NCBI GenBank assembly: GCA_027013145.1
Contig: JALUXX010000005.1
Location: 45,804 to 109,803, forward strand
Source: Gammaproteobacteria bacterium
Lineage (GTDB): Bacteria; Pseudomonadota; Gammaproteobacteria; 21-64-14
Direction: 5' to 3'
Length of the DNA: 64,000 bases
A program made the translations under genes and the position numbers. Numbering within the stretch: position 1 is the stretch's first letter; each line of letters starts with the position of its first letter. The notes beneath the pieces were generated by a model. That model worked only from the letters and a program-made list of their open reading frames with translations, made no database searches and was not told the origin of the DNA. Of this stretch, positions 54,956 to 62,577 are shown in pieces.

Positions 54956-57900
54956 AGCGATCATCGGCGCCTCGCTGCGCAACAAGTTCCTGGTCGCCGT
55001 CGGCACCCTGCTGCTGGTCGCGGCGGGCGTCTGGGCGGTGCGCACCATCCCCCTGGACGCCATCCCCGACCTGTCCGACGTGCAGGTGATCGTCTTCACC
55101 CGCTACCCCGGCCAGGCCCCGCAGGTGGTAGAGGACCAGGTGACCTATCCGCTCACCACCGCCATGCTCGCGGTGCCGCACGCGAAGGTGGTGCGCGGCT
55201 ACTCGTTCTTCGGCCTGTCGTTCGTCTACATCCTGTTCAAGGACGGCACCGACATGTACTGGGCGCGCTCGCGCGTGCTCGAGTACCTGAACTACGTCAG
55301 CAAGCAGCTCCCGCCGGGTGTGACGCCCACGCTCGGGCCCGACGCCACCGGCGTGGGCTGGGTCTACGAGTACGCCCTCGTCGACCGCAGCGGCCGCCAC
55401 GACCTCGCGCAACTGCGCTCGCTGCAGGACTGGTACCTGCGCTACGGGCTGCAGACCGTCCCCGGGGTGTCCGAGGTCGCCTCCATCGGCGGCTACGTCA
55501 AACAGTATCAGGTCGAGGTCGATCCCAACGCCCTCGCCGCCTACGGCATCCCCCTCGCGCGCGTCGAGCGCGCCATCCGGCGCTCCAACAACGACGTCGG
55601 CGGGCGCCTGCTGGAGATGTCCGAAACCGAGTACATGGTGCGCGCGCTGGGCTACATCCACTCGATCCGCGACCTCGAGGAGATCCCGCTGGGCGTGGAC
55701 CGCAACGGCACGCCGATCCTGCTGCGCCAGGTGGCCCACATCCACCTGGGCCCGGAGCTGCGCCGCGGCGCCGCCGACCTGAACGGACAGGGCGAGGTCG
55801 CCGGCGGCGTGGTCATCATGCGCTTCGGCGGCAACGCGCTCGCCACCATCCGCAAGGTGCGGGCCAAGCTGGCGCAGTTGGAGAAGGGGCTGCCCAAGGG
55901 CGTGGAGGTGGTGCCGGTCTACGACCGCGGAGCGCTCATCGAGCGCGCCGTGCACAACCTGCGCGAGAAGCTCGTCGAGGAGTTCATCGTCGTGAGCGCC
56001 GTGTGCATCCTCTTTCTGCTGCACGCGCGCTCCGCACTGGTCGCCATCCTCACCCTGCCGATCGGCGTGCTGTTCGCCTTCCTCGCCATGCGCTGGCAGG
56101 GGATCAGCGCCAACATCATGTCGTTGGGCGGGATCGCCATCACCATCGGGGCGATGGTGGACGGCGCCATCGTCATGATCGAAAACGCCCACAAGCGCCT
56201 CGAACACGCCGCCCGCGGGAAGGGATCCGCGCTCACCGCCACCGAGCGCTGGGCGGCGATCGCGGTCGCGGCGCGCGAGGTGGGCCCGGCGCTGTTCTTC
56301 TCGCTGCTGATCATCACCGTCTCCTACGCGGTGATCTTCGCCCTGCAGGCGCAGGAGGGCCGGCTGTTCAAGCCGCTGGCCTTCACCAGCAGCTACTCGA
56401 TGGCGGGCGCGGCGCTGCTCGCGATCACGCTGGTACCGGTGCTCATGGGCTGGTTCATCCGCGGGCGTATCCTGCCCGAGGCGCGCAACCCCGTGAACCG
56501 GCTGCTGCACTTCCTGCACGCCCCGGCGCTCGGGGCGCTGATGAAGTGGCGCCGGGTGACGGTGGTCGCCGCGCTCGCCCTGCTCGCGGCGACCTACTAC
56601 CCGGTCTCGCACCTGGGGAGCGAGTTCATGCCGCCGTTGAACGAGGGCGACATCCTCTACATGCCGACGACCTTCCCGGGTATCTCGATCACCAAGGCGC
56701 GCGAGCTGCTGCAGCAGACCGACAAGATCCTCAAGACCTTTCCCGAGGTGAAGACCGTATTCGGAAAGGTCGGGCGCGCGGACAGCGCCACCGACGCGGC
56801 GCCGCTGTCGATGATCGAGACCATCGTGCAGCTCAAGCCGCGTGCGCAATGGCCCGACCCGTCGCTGACGGTCCGGGGTCTCATGCGCAAGATGGACGCG
56901 GCGATCCATTTTCCGGGGGTCGCCAACGCCTGGACGTATCCGATCAAGACGCGTATCGACATGCTCTCCACCGGGATCAAGACGCCGGTCGGGATCAAGA
57001 TCAGCGGCCCGGACCTGACCGTGCTCCAGCGCCTGTCCAAGCGCACCGAGGAGGCGATGAAGACGCTGCCGGAGACGCTGTCCGCGTTCGGGGACCGCGC
57101 CGTCGGGGGTTACTACCTCGACATCCGTATCAAGCGCGACGCGGCGGCGCGCTACGGGCTCACGGTCGGCGACATCGAGGACGTGATCCAGAGCGCCGTC
57201 GGCGGCATGAACGTCACCCAGACGGTGGAGGGACTGGAGCGCTACCCGGTCAACGTGCGCTACCCGCGTGAGCTGCGCGACAGCCTGCCGCGCCTCGAGC
57301 GGGTGCTGATCCCGACGCCCACCGGCGCCCAGGTCCCGCTGTCCCTGGTGGCGACGCTCAAGCTCGACCGCGGTCCGCCGGTGATCAAGACCGAGGAGGC
57401 GCAACCCGCCGCCTGGGTCTATGTCGACCTGCGCACCTCGGACGTGGGCGGATTCGTGGCCAAGGCCAAGCGCGTGTTCGCCCGCGACGTGAAACTGCCG
57501 CCCGGCTATACGGTGACCTGGTCGGGGCAGTACGAGTACATGCAGCGCGCCGCCAAGCGCATGCGTATCGTCATTCCGCTCACGCTGCTGGCGATCTTCG
57601 TGCTGCTCTATCTCAACTTCCGCAACCTCACCGAGCCGCTGCTGGTGATGCTGTCCGTGCCGTTCGCGCTGGTCGGCGGCTTCTGGCTCGTCTACTGGTA
57701 CGGGTTCAACCTGTCCGTGGCGGTCGCCGTGGGGTTCATCGCGCTCTCCGGCGTCGCCGTGGAGATCGGCGTACTCGTGCTGACCTTCATCGACCGCAAG
57801 CTCGCCGAGCGCCGCCACGCGCAGGGCGGGCGGCTCGATGCCGCGGCCATCGGCAGCGCGGTGCACGACGGCACCGCGGAGCGGGTACGTCCGATCGCCA

Positions 57901-58100
57901 TGACCGCCATCGCGGTGATCGCCGGGCTGGTGCCGATCCTGCTCGGCTCCGGGACGGGCTCCGAGGTCATGCAGCGCATCGCCGCCCCCATGCTCGGGGG
58001 CATGGTCACCACCACCGTCCTCAGCCTGCTGGTCCTGCCGGTGCTCTACGGGTGGATCCTCCAGCGGCGCGAGGCGTATCGGGCGCGCCGCCGCGAATGA
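54948..58100 (+). CDS. cusA: CusA-type Cu(I)/Ag(I) RND efflux pump
   Basis: A 1050-residue heavy-metal RND pump with twelve predicted membrane helices and two periplasmic loops. The three methionines of the E. coli CusA pathway are conserved: Met572 in DILYMPTTFPG, Met622 in PLSMIETIVQ and Met672 in TRIDMLSTGIK (E. coli 573, 623, 672). This favours monovalent copper or silver over zinc, cobalt or cadmium. Proton-relay acidic residues are in GGIAITIGAMVDGAIVMIENA. It ends the operon; no cusRS regulator is in the window. Confidence 0.96.
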   Translation: MIEAIIGASLRNKFLVAVGTLLLVAAGVWAVRTIPLDAIPDLSDVQVIVFTRYPGQAPQVVEDQVTYPLTTAMLAVPHAKVVRGYSFFGLSFVYILFKDGTDMYWARSRVLEYLNYVSKQLPPGVTPTLGPDATGVGWVYEYALVDRSGRHDLAQLRSLQDWYLRYGLQTVPGVSEVASIGGYVKQYQVEVDPNALAAYGIPLARVERAIRRSNNDVGGRLLEMSETEYMVRALGYIHSIRDLEEIPLGVDRNGTPILLRQVAHIHLGPELRRGAADLNGQGEVAGGVVIMRFGGNALATIRKVRAKLAQLEKGLPKGVEVVPVYDRGALIERAVHNLREKLVEEFIVVSAVCILFLLHARSALVAILTLPIGVLFAFLAMRWQGISANIMSLGGIAITIGAMVDGAIVMIENAHKRLEHAARGKGSALTATERWAAIAVAAREVGPALFFSLLIITVSYAVIFALQAQEGRLFKPLAFTSSYSMAGAALLAITLVPVLMGWFIRGRILPEARNPVNRLLHFLHAPALGALMKWRRVTVVAALALLAATYYPVSHLGSEFMPPLNEGDILYMPTTFPGISITKARELLQQTDKILKTFPEVKTVFGKVGRADSATDAAPLSMIETIVQLKPRAQWPDPSLTVRGLMRKMDAAIHFPGVANAWTYPIKTRIDMLSTGIKTPVGIKISGPDLTVLQRLSKRTEEAMKTLPETLSAFGDRAVGGYYLDIRIKRDAAARYGLTVGDIEDVIQSAVGGMNVTQTVEGLERYPVNVRYPRELRDSLPRLERVLIPTPTGAQVPLSLVATLKLDRGPPVIKTEEAQPAAWVYVDLRTSDVGGFVAKAKRVFARDVKLPPGYTVTWSGQYEYMQRAAKRMRIVIPLTLLAIFVLLYLNFRNLTEPLLVMLSVPFALVGGFWLVYWYGFNLSVAVAVGFIALSGVAVEIGVLVLTFIDRKLAERRHAQGGRLDAAAIGSAVHDGTAERVRPIAMTAIAVIAGLVPILLGSGTGSEVMQRIAAPMLGGMVTTTVLSLLVLPVLYGWILQRREAYRARRRE

Positions 58101-58108
58101 GGCTGCGG

Positions 58109-58122
58109 TTGACCCGGATCAA
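58109..58122. promoter_or_regulatory. FNR-type box upstream of the first haem-porin gene
   Basis: TTGAC-CCGG-ATCAA differs from the FNR/Anr consensus TTGAT-N4-ATCAA by one base. It lies 8 bp after the cusA stop and 154 bp before the start of the haem-porin gene. An FNR-family regulator with the matching recognition helix is encoded 3.5 kb away. Confidence 0.6.
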
Positions 58123-58275
58123 AATCGCAACACTACAACGGGTGTAAGGTTTCCTCGGCTCACAAGAGGCGCGCCCGGCCGGCGGTCGGGTGCGGGCCGG
58201 GCGGGCGGGGTGCGGGCGTTGCGTCGACCCCGGCTTCGGCCGGCGACACGACCAGCAGACGGGGAGACGGATTCC

Positions 58276-59577
58276 ATGAAACAGCACAAATTGAAGGGAA
58301 TTTGGGCGCTGTCCGGGCTCGCGGGCGCCGCGGCCCTGGCGGTATCGTTCAACGCACAGGCCGTGCCGAGCTTCGCCCGGCAGACGGGACTCCCCTGCCA
58401 GGCGTGCCATACGGTGTTCCCGCAGCTCACCCACTTCGGGCGGGAGTTCAAGCTCAACGGATACACCCTGACCGGAATCAAGGACATTTCCTCCGCGGCG
58501 CCGGGCGCATCGTTGAAGATCAACGCGATCCCCGCGCTGTCCGCGATGCTGCAGACCGAGTGGGTGCACGTGGCGAACAACCAGGCCAATGACGCCAACA
58601 ACGGCAACGGTATCCAGAACAACAGCGCGCTCTTCCCGCAGCAGTTGAGCCTGTTCTACGCCGGCGAGATCAGTCCGCACATGGGCCTGTTCTCGCAGGT
58701 GACGATGGACAACACCGGCGCGTTCGGGTGGGACAACACCGACGTGCGCATGGCCTTCCATACCAAGGCCTTCGGCGGCGACACCGTCTACGGGCTGACG
58801 CTGAACAATAACCCCACCGTGCAGGACCTCTGGAACTCCACGCCGGCCTGGGGCTACCCCTATACCAGCTCTGATCCGGCCGGCGTCGGCGCACCCTATG
58901 GAGCGCTCGTCGACGGTGCTCTCGGAGGGGTGGTCGTGGGCCTCGGCGCCTACACGATGATCGACGGACACCTGTACCTGGAGGCCGACGCCTACCAGGC
59001 GGCCCGGGGCTTGGCCGGGGGCACCAAGATCAGCAACCTCGCCCCGTACTGGCGGGCCGCCTGGCAGCAGAACATCGGCGCGACCTATCTCGAGGTCGGC
59101 ACCTTCGGGATGTATGCCAACGTGACGAACGACGCCGGTGGACTGACGCCCGCAGGGGCCGGCAAGTACACCGACGTCGCCCTCGACGCCCAGGCCGACC
59201 ATCCGCTGTACGACGGGACGCTGACCGGCCATATGACCCTCATTCACGAGCACTTCGCGCCCGCGGACGGGTCGGCCACGGCGAACGCCAACACCTTCCG
59301 GATGGACGGCACCTACAACTGGGAGCATGAATTCCAGTTCTCCGCGCAGTACTTCCAGGCGACCGGGAGCAGCAAGCTGACTGGCGGCACGACGAACGGC
59401 TACGTCCTCGAGGGGGCCTACCTGCCCTGGGAGAACACCAAGTTCATCATGCAGTACACGGGCTACCTGACCTATGCCGGCTGCAGCTCGACGGCATGCA
59501 ATGTCGCGGCAGGCAATGGCAACTACTCGGCATCGGGCAACAACACCCTGATGCTGCAGGCGTGGCTGATGTACTGA
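58276..59577 (+). CDS. Cyc2-like outer-membrane haem-porin fusion, copy A
   Basis: A 433-residue protein with a signal peptide (cleavage AQA-VPS, about residue 29), then at once a single c-type haem motif Cys41-Cys44-His45 in TGLPCQACHTVFPQL, then FGREFKLNGYTLTG and some 370 residues of alternating, glycine- and aromatic-rich sequence typical of an outer-membrane beta-barrel, ending LMLQAWLMY. This small haem domain fused to a porin is the layout of Cyc2, the iron-oxidising outer-membrane cytochrome. Whether it oxidises iron is not shown; related proteins occur in organisms not known for that. GGAGACGG precedes ATG 58276. A paralogue is at 62.6 kb. Confidence 0.8.
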   Translation: MKQHKLKGIWALSGLAGAAALAVSFNAQAVPSFARQTGLPCQACHTVFPQLTHFGREFKLNGYTLTGIKDISSAAPGASLKINAIPALSAMLQTEWVHVANNQANDANNGNGIQNNSALFPQQLSLFYAGEISPHMGLFSQVTMDNTGAFGWDNTDVRMAFHTKAFGGDTVYGLTLNNNPTVQDLWNSTPAWGYPYTSSDPAGVGAPYGALVDGALGGVVVGLGAYTMIDGHLYLEADAYQAARGLAGGTKISNLAPYWRAAWQQNIGATYLEVGTFGMYANVTNDAGGLTPAGAGKYTDVALDAQADHPLYDGTLTGHMTLIHEHFAPADGSATANANTFRMDGTYNWEHEFQFSAQYFQATGSSKLTGGTTNGYVLEGAYLPWENTKFIMQYTGYLTYAGCSSTACNVAAGNGNYSASGNNTLMLQAWLMY

Positions 59578-59600
59578 TCCCCGCTTCGGCAGGGCCAGCG

Positions 59601-59639
59601 GGCCGCGGCGGCGCGAGGCCGCCGCGGCCTTTTTCTTTT
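59601..59639 (+). terminator. Rho-independent terminator after haem-porin copy A
   Basis: GGCCGCGGCGGC (59601-59612) and its exact complement (59618-59629) form a 12-bp stem with a 5-nt loop, followed by TTTTTCTTTT. This is the clearest intrinsic terminator in the window. Confidence 0.92.
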
Positions 59640-59741
59640 CCCGCGGCCCTGCGTCCGGGGCCGGGTGTCGCCGCTTGACGGCGCGCGCCATCCTCGCCGC
59701 GGGCGTTCCGTCCTCCGCCCACCGCCATCAAGGAGTTCACC

Positions 59742-60308
59742 ATGGAACCACGCGTCCCCCTCCGATCCTTCGGCGTCGGCCTGGCCGGTGCCGCCTGCGC
59801 GGCGCTGCTTCTGGCGCCGACCCTCGCCGACGCCGCGGCCCCCGCCGCCGGCGCCGACCCGGCCGCCCTGCAGCGGCAGATCGAGACCCTCCAGCACACC
59901 GCGCAGCGGCTCGACCTGCAGCGCCAGATCGACGCGCTGCGCGCAAGGGTGCAGCAGCTCGAAAAACGGGTGCGCGCCCTCGAGGCACGCCCGGCGCCCG
60001 GCGCTCGAGCGCCTGCTGGCGCCGCGACCGCACAGCCGGCACCGCCTGCGGCGGCGCCCTCCGCTGCGCCCTCCGGGCACCGTCCGACGCGCGAGCAGAT
60101 CGCGGACCGCTGGCGCGCCCTCAAGCGCGGCATGACCCCCGCGCAGGTGCGCGCCCTGCTGGGCCCGCCCGCAAGCGAAGGGCAGATCAACCCCGGCGAG
60201 CGCCTCTGGTACTACACCTACCCCGGCCCGCGCAGCGGCTCGGTGATGTTCTCGCGCGACGGTCGCGTATCGGGCTGGCAGCACCCGCCTTTCGGCTGGC
60301 TGTGGTGA
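59742..60308 (+). CDS. Secreted BamE/SmpA-like domain protein with coiled coil
   Basis: A 188-residue protein: signal peptide to about residue 31 (ending LADAAA), a coiled coil of leucine and arginine heptads (LQRQIETLQHTAQRLDLQRQ, about residues 42-82), an alanine/proline linker, and a C-terminal domain resembling the SmpA/OmlA fold: WRALKRGMTPAQVRALLGPP followed by LWYYTYPGPRSGSVMF. It lacks a lipobox, so it should be soluble in the periplasm. The exact role is unknown. AGGAG precedes ATG 59742. Confidence 0.75.
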   Translation: MEPRVPLRSFGVGLAGAACAALLLAPTLADAAAPAAGADPAALQRQIETLQHTAQRLDLQRQIDALRARVQQLEKRVRALEARPAPGARAPAGAATAQPAPPAAAPSAAPSGHRPTREQIADRWRALKRGMTPAQVRALLGPPASEGQINPGERLWYYTYPGPRSGSVMFSRDGRVSGWQHPPFGWLW

Positions 60309-60327
60309 ACGGTGCGGCGCGGGGCGG

Positions 60328-60341
60328 TTGACCTGTCTCAA
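60328..60341. promoter_or_regulatory. FNR-box-like site upstream of the TorD-like gene
   Basis: TTGAC-CTGT-CTCAA differs at two inner positions from TTGAT-N4-ATCAA and stands 85 bp before the next gene, in the short gap after the BamE-like gene. Listed as a possible weak site. Confidence 0.35.
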
Positions 60342-60425
60342 CCGCCGCCGGCGTACGCCGTGGTCCAATCGGCGGGAGGTGCGCGCGCCATCGCGCACGC
60401 CGCGCACTCATCCCGGACCCCGGAC

Positions 60426-61232
60426 ATGGCCGAAACCCGCGACCCGAGCGCCGCTGAAGACCGCCGGCTTGCCGACCCCGCCGGGCTCGCCGCCGACACG
60501 CGGCGCGCGGGGCGGCTGCTGCTGGTGGAACCCGACTCCGCGCTACGCGATACCCTCGCGGCCGGCGGCTATCTGGAGCCGCGGGGCCTCGAGGCGTTGC
60601 GCATCGAATTCGCCGACCGGCTCTGTCACCCCGAGTCCGCCCGCTACGTCGCCCCCGAGGAGCACGTCTTCCGGCGCCGCTGGCAGGCGCGCGGCCGCTG
60701 GCACTTCCCCGCCCCGCTGCCCGGCGGGACCGCCGGCGTCGAGCGCTTCTATGCGCGGGCCGGGTTCGATCCCCGCGCCGTCGTCTCCTGTGCGGAACGC
60801 CCGGGCGCAGCGCCGGCCGCAGACCACCTCGGGGTGATGCTGCACTTCGCCGCCGCCTGCCTGGAGTCGGGCGCGCCCGGGAACGATACCCCGATGCCGC
60901 CCCGAAGACCGTCGGAGGTAGCCCGGATGAGGCGAAGCGCAATCCGGGAACGGTGGCCGGAGCGTGCACCGGAATCCCCGGATTCCGGCCTGCGGCCTGC
61001 ATCCGGGCTGCATCGGCCCGGCGCGGAGGACGTGCGCGGCACGGGCTTCCCGCCGCCGGTGCTGGCGGAGTTCACCCGGGCGCACCTGGGAATCTGGGTC
61101 GAGGAGTTCTGCCTGCTGCTTACGCGCGATGGCGGCGGGGAATACCTGCAGGCACTCGCCGACGCGGCCTTCGAAGCGGTCGAGGACATCCGGCACCTGT
61201 GCACCGGCAGCGCCCGCGCCGACGCCGGATGA
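60426..61232 (+). CDS. TorD/DmsD-family chaperone-like protein with an in-frame repeat insertion
   Basis: A 268-residue protein of the TorD/NarJ type: helical N-terminal part (GYLEPRGLEALRIEFADRLCHPESARYVAPEEHVFR), then HLGVMLHFAAACLE (about residue 138), and a C-terminal segment VLAEFTRAHLGIWVEEFCLLLTRDGGGEYLQALADAAFEAVE. Family members protect molybdo-enzyme precursors before Tat export. Residues about 165-195 are encoded by a REP-type palindrome and read as RMRRSAIRERWPERAPESPD, unrelated to the family. No partner enzyme is near. The ATG 60426 lacks a strong ribosome site. Confidence 0.68.
   Translation: MAETRDPSAAEDRRLADPAGLAADTRRAGRLLLVEPDSALRDTLAAGGYLEPRGLEALRIEFADRLCHPESARYVAPEEHVFRRRWQARGRWHFPAPLPGGTAGVERFYARAGFDPRAVVSCAERPGAAPAADHLGVMLHFAAACLESGAPGNDTPMPPRRPSEVARMRRSAIRERWPERAPESPDSGLRPASGLHRPGAEDVRGTGFPPPVLAEFTRAHLGIWVEEFCLLLTRDGGGEYLQALADAAFEAVEDIRHLCTGSARADAG
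60919..61009. repeat. REP-type palindrome inside the TorD-like coding sequence
   Basis: TAGCCCGGATGAGGCG at the left (from 60919) and GGCCTGCATCCGGGCT at the right (to 61009) are inverted copies, with an inner pair CAATCCGGG / CCCCGGATTCC. This is the widespread intergenic repeat of the GTAGCCCGGATG type. Here it lies within the gene and keeps the frame open. Confidence 0.8.
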
Positions 61233-61245
61233 ACCTCCGCACCCG

Positions 61246-61324
61246 GGCGGGCCTCGGCCCGCCGACGAGGCCGGATCCAAACGACGGCGGGCCGATCGAC
61301 GACCTCGGCCGGGCAAGCCCGGCC
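61246..61324. repeat. Dispersed palindromic repeat, copy after the TorD-like gene
   Basis: Left hairpin GGCGGGCCTCGGCCCGCC (61246-61263) and right hairpin GGCCGGGCAAGCCCGGCC (61307-61324) followed by CTAC form one composite unit. The 386-bp gap 61233-61618 holds this unit, a different palindrome (61392-61477) and another unit (61489-61559), and no gene. Confidence 0.75.
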
Positions 61325-61391
61325 CTACCCCGCCGCCAACGCCGCGGATTGCGATTTCCCTTCGGCGCGGCGGGGACCTTCGAAAACAGAC

Positions 61392-61477
61392 AAAGGCGCC
61401 ACGGAATCCACCGAATCCACGGACGGGATTGATTCATTCCGTGCGTTCCGTGGGTTCCGTGGGTTCCGTGGCCTCTT
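61392..61477. repeat. CCACGGAAT-type palindromic repeat
   Basis: AAAGGCGCCACGGAATCCAC on the left faces GGGTTCCGTGGGTTCCGTGG on the right: short CCACGGAA units repeated two to three times in each arm, inverted with respect to each other, so it can form a slipped hairpin. It is nested between two copies of the other repeat family. No coding content. Confidence 0.65.
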
Positions 61478-61488
61478 CCTGCGACCTC

Positions 61489-61559
61489 GGCCGGGCAAGC
61501 CCGGCCCTACCCCACCTGGTACGCGGTTCCGGCACCGGTAGGGCGGGGCTCGCCCCGCC
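61489..61559. repeat. Dispersed palindromic repeat, copy upstream of the fnr-like gene stop
   Basis: Right-type hairpin GGCCGGGCAAGCCCGGCC (61489-61506) and left-type hairpin GGCGGGGCTCGCCCCGCC (61542-61559) in reversed order relative to the other copies. It lies 60 bp from the end of the convergent regulator gene and may help end its transcription. Confidence 0.72.
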
Positions 61560-61618
61560 GACGACGCTCGATCCCGACGACAGCGCCCAATCGATGCTGT
61601 CGGCCGGGCGCGAAAATC

Positions 61619-62347
61619 TCACGCCGTCGCGAAGCGGCTCTCCGGCACCTCGGCGGGCGAGAACCCGGCCTGCGAGCGCAGGCGGGCGAAATCGAGGATC
61701 TGGACCTTGCCCTGGCGCGTACGGATCACGCGCTCGCGGCGCAGCCCGGCGATGACGCGACTCACGGTCTCCTCCCGCAGCCCGAGCATCTCGGCGATCT
61801 CGCGCCGCTTCAGCGGCAGCGGCAATTCGCGTTCCCAGGTCCGCCCGGGCGGCAGCAGCGAGAGAAGGAACGAGGCGACGCGCTCGGGGGCGGTGCGCAA
61901 GCCGAGGTCCATGATGAGCGCCTTGGACCGCTCCAGCTCCGCATTGAGCACGCGCAACACGTCCAGGGTGACCTTCGGGTTGCCGGTCAGGATACGCGTC
62001 ATGTCCGTGCGGCGCACCCCGCATACGTGCACCGGCGTGAGGGCCTGTGCGCTGTAAGGAAAGACCTCCTGGCTGAATCCCTCGAAGCCGAGAAGATTGC
62101 CCTCCACGCCGATGCCCAGGACCTGTTCGCGCCCGTCGGGCAGCGCGGCGGCGAGCTTCACGTAGCCGGCCTTGAGGACGTAGAGGTGGCGGCTCGGACC
62201 GCCCTGATGGAAGAGGAACTCGCCCGGTGCGCGAAGCTCGCGCAGGATCAGGCCCGGAACCGAGCAGACCTGCTGTTCGGCGAGCCCCGAAAGCAGCCGC
62301 GCCTCGCACAGGAGGCAATCAGCGACCGCACATTCGCATGGAGTCAT
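61619..62347 (-). CDS. Crp/Fnr-family regulator, FNR-like
   Basis: A 242-residue regulator: N-terminal cysteines Cys4, Cys6, Cys11 and Cys14, a cyclic-nucleotide-binding-type beta roll, Cys109, a dimer helix, and a helix-turn-helix (KRREIAEMLGLREETVSRVIAGL). The recognition helix ETVSR matches the FNR E-x2-S-R pattern for TTGAT half-sites. FNR itself uses C-x2-C-x5-C plus one central cysteine; the spacing here differs (C-x-C-x4-C-x2-C) but a 4Fe-4S oxygen sensor is plausible. It stands between two haem-porin genes; an FNR-like box is in its own upstream region. Confidence 0.88.
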   Translation of the reverse strand: MTPCECAVADCLLCEARLLSGLAEQQVCSVPGLILRELRAPGEFLFHQGGPSRHLYVLKAGYVKLAAALPDGREQVLGIGVEGNLLGFEGFSQEVFPYSAQALTPVHVCGVRRTDMTRILTGNPKVTLDVLRVLNAELERSKALIMDLGLRTAPERVASFLLSLLPPGRTWERELPLPLKRREIAEMLGLREETVSRVIAGLRRERVIRTRQGKVQILDFARLRSQAGFSPAEVPESRFATA

Positions 62348-62439
62348 TCCACCGCGCCCAGTCGGAGAACCATCCGCGCACCTTCGGCGCCGGGCAGGCG
62401 CCGCCCCAGTCGATCTTAACGGCGCGGGGGCGGCGAAAA

Positions 62440-62453
62440 ATGATCCAGATCAA
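62440..62453. promoter_or_regulatory. FNR-type box upstream of the regulator gene
   Basis: ATGAT-CCAG-ATCAA differs from TTGAT-N4-ATCAA at one outer base. It lies 93 bp upstream of the FNR-like gene's start, suggesting autoregulation. It sits in the gap between the regulator and haem-porin copy B. Confidence 0.55.
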
Positions 62454-62500
62454 GAACGGCGACGATTTGACGTGGCTGGATAAGAAGTTCTTGCAAGGAG

Positions 62501-62567
62501 GCGGCCGCCCTCCCCAGGGGAGGGCGGCCGCACGGGGAAGGGCCGCCCGGCACACGCCGGGCGGCCC
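62501..62567 (-). terminator. Two back-to-back GC hairpins downstream of haem-porin copy B
   Basis: GCGGCCGCCCTCCCC (62501-62515) with its exact complement (62517-62531), and GGGCCGCCCGGC (62540-62551) with GCCGGGCGGCCC (62556-62567). The minus-strand transcript of the haem-porin meets both just after its stop at 62578. No T run follows, so the pair probably ends transcription poorly but protects the message well. Confidence 0.6.
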
Positions 62568-62577
62568 CGACGGACCC

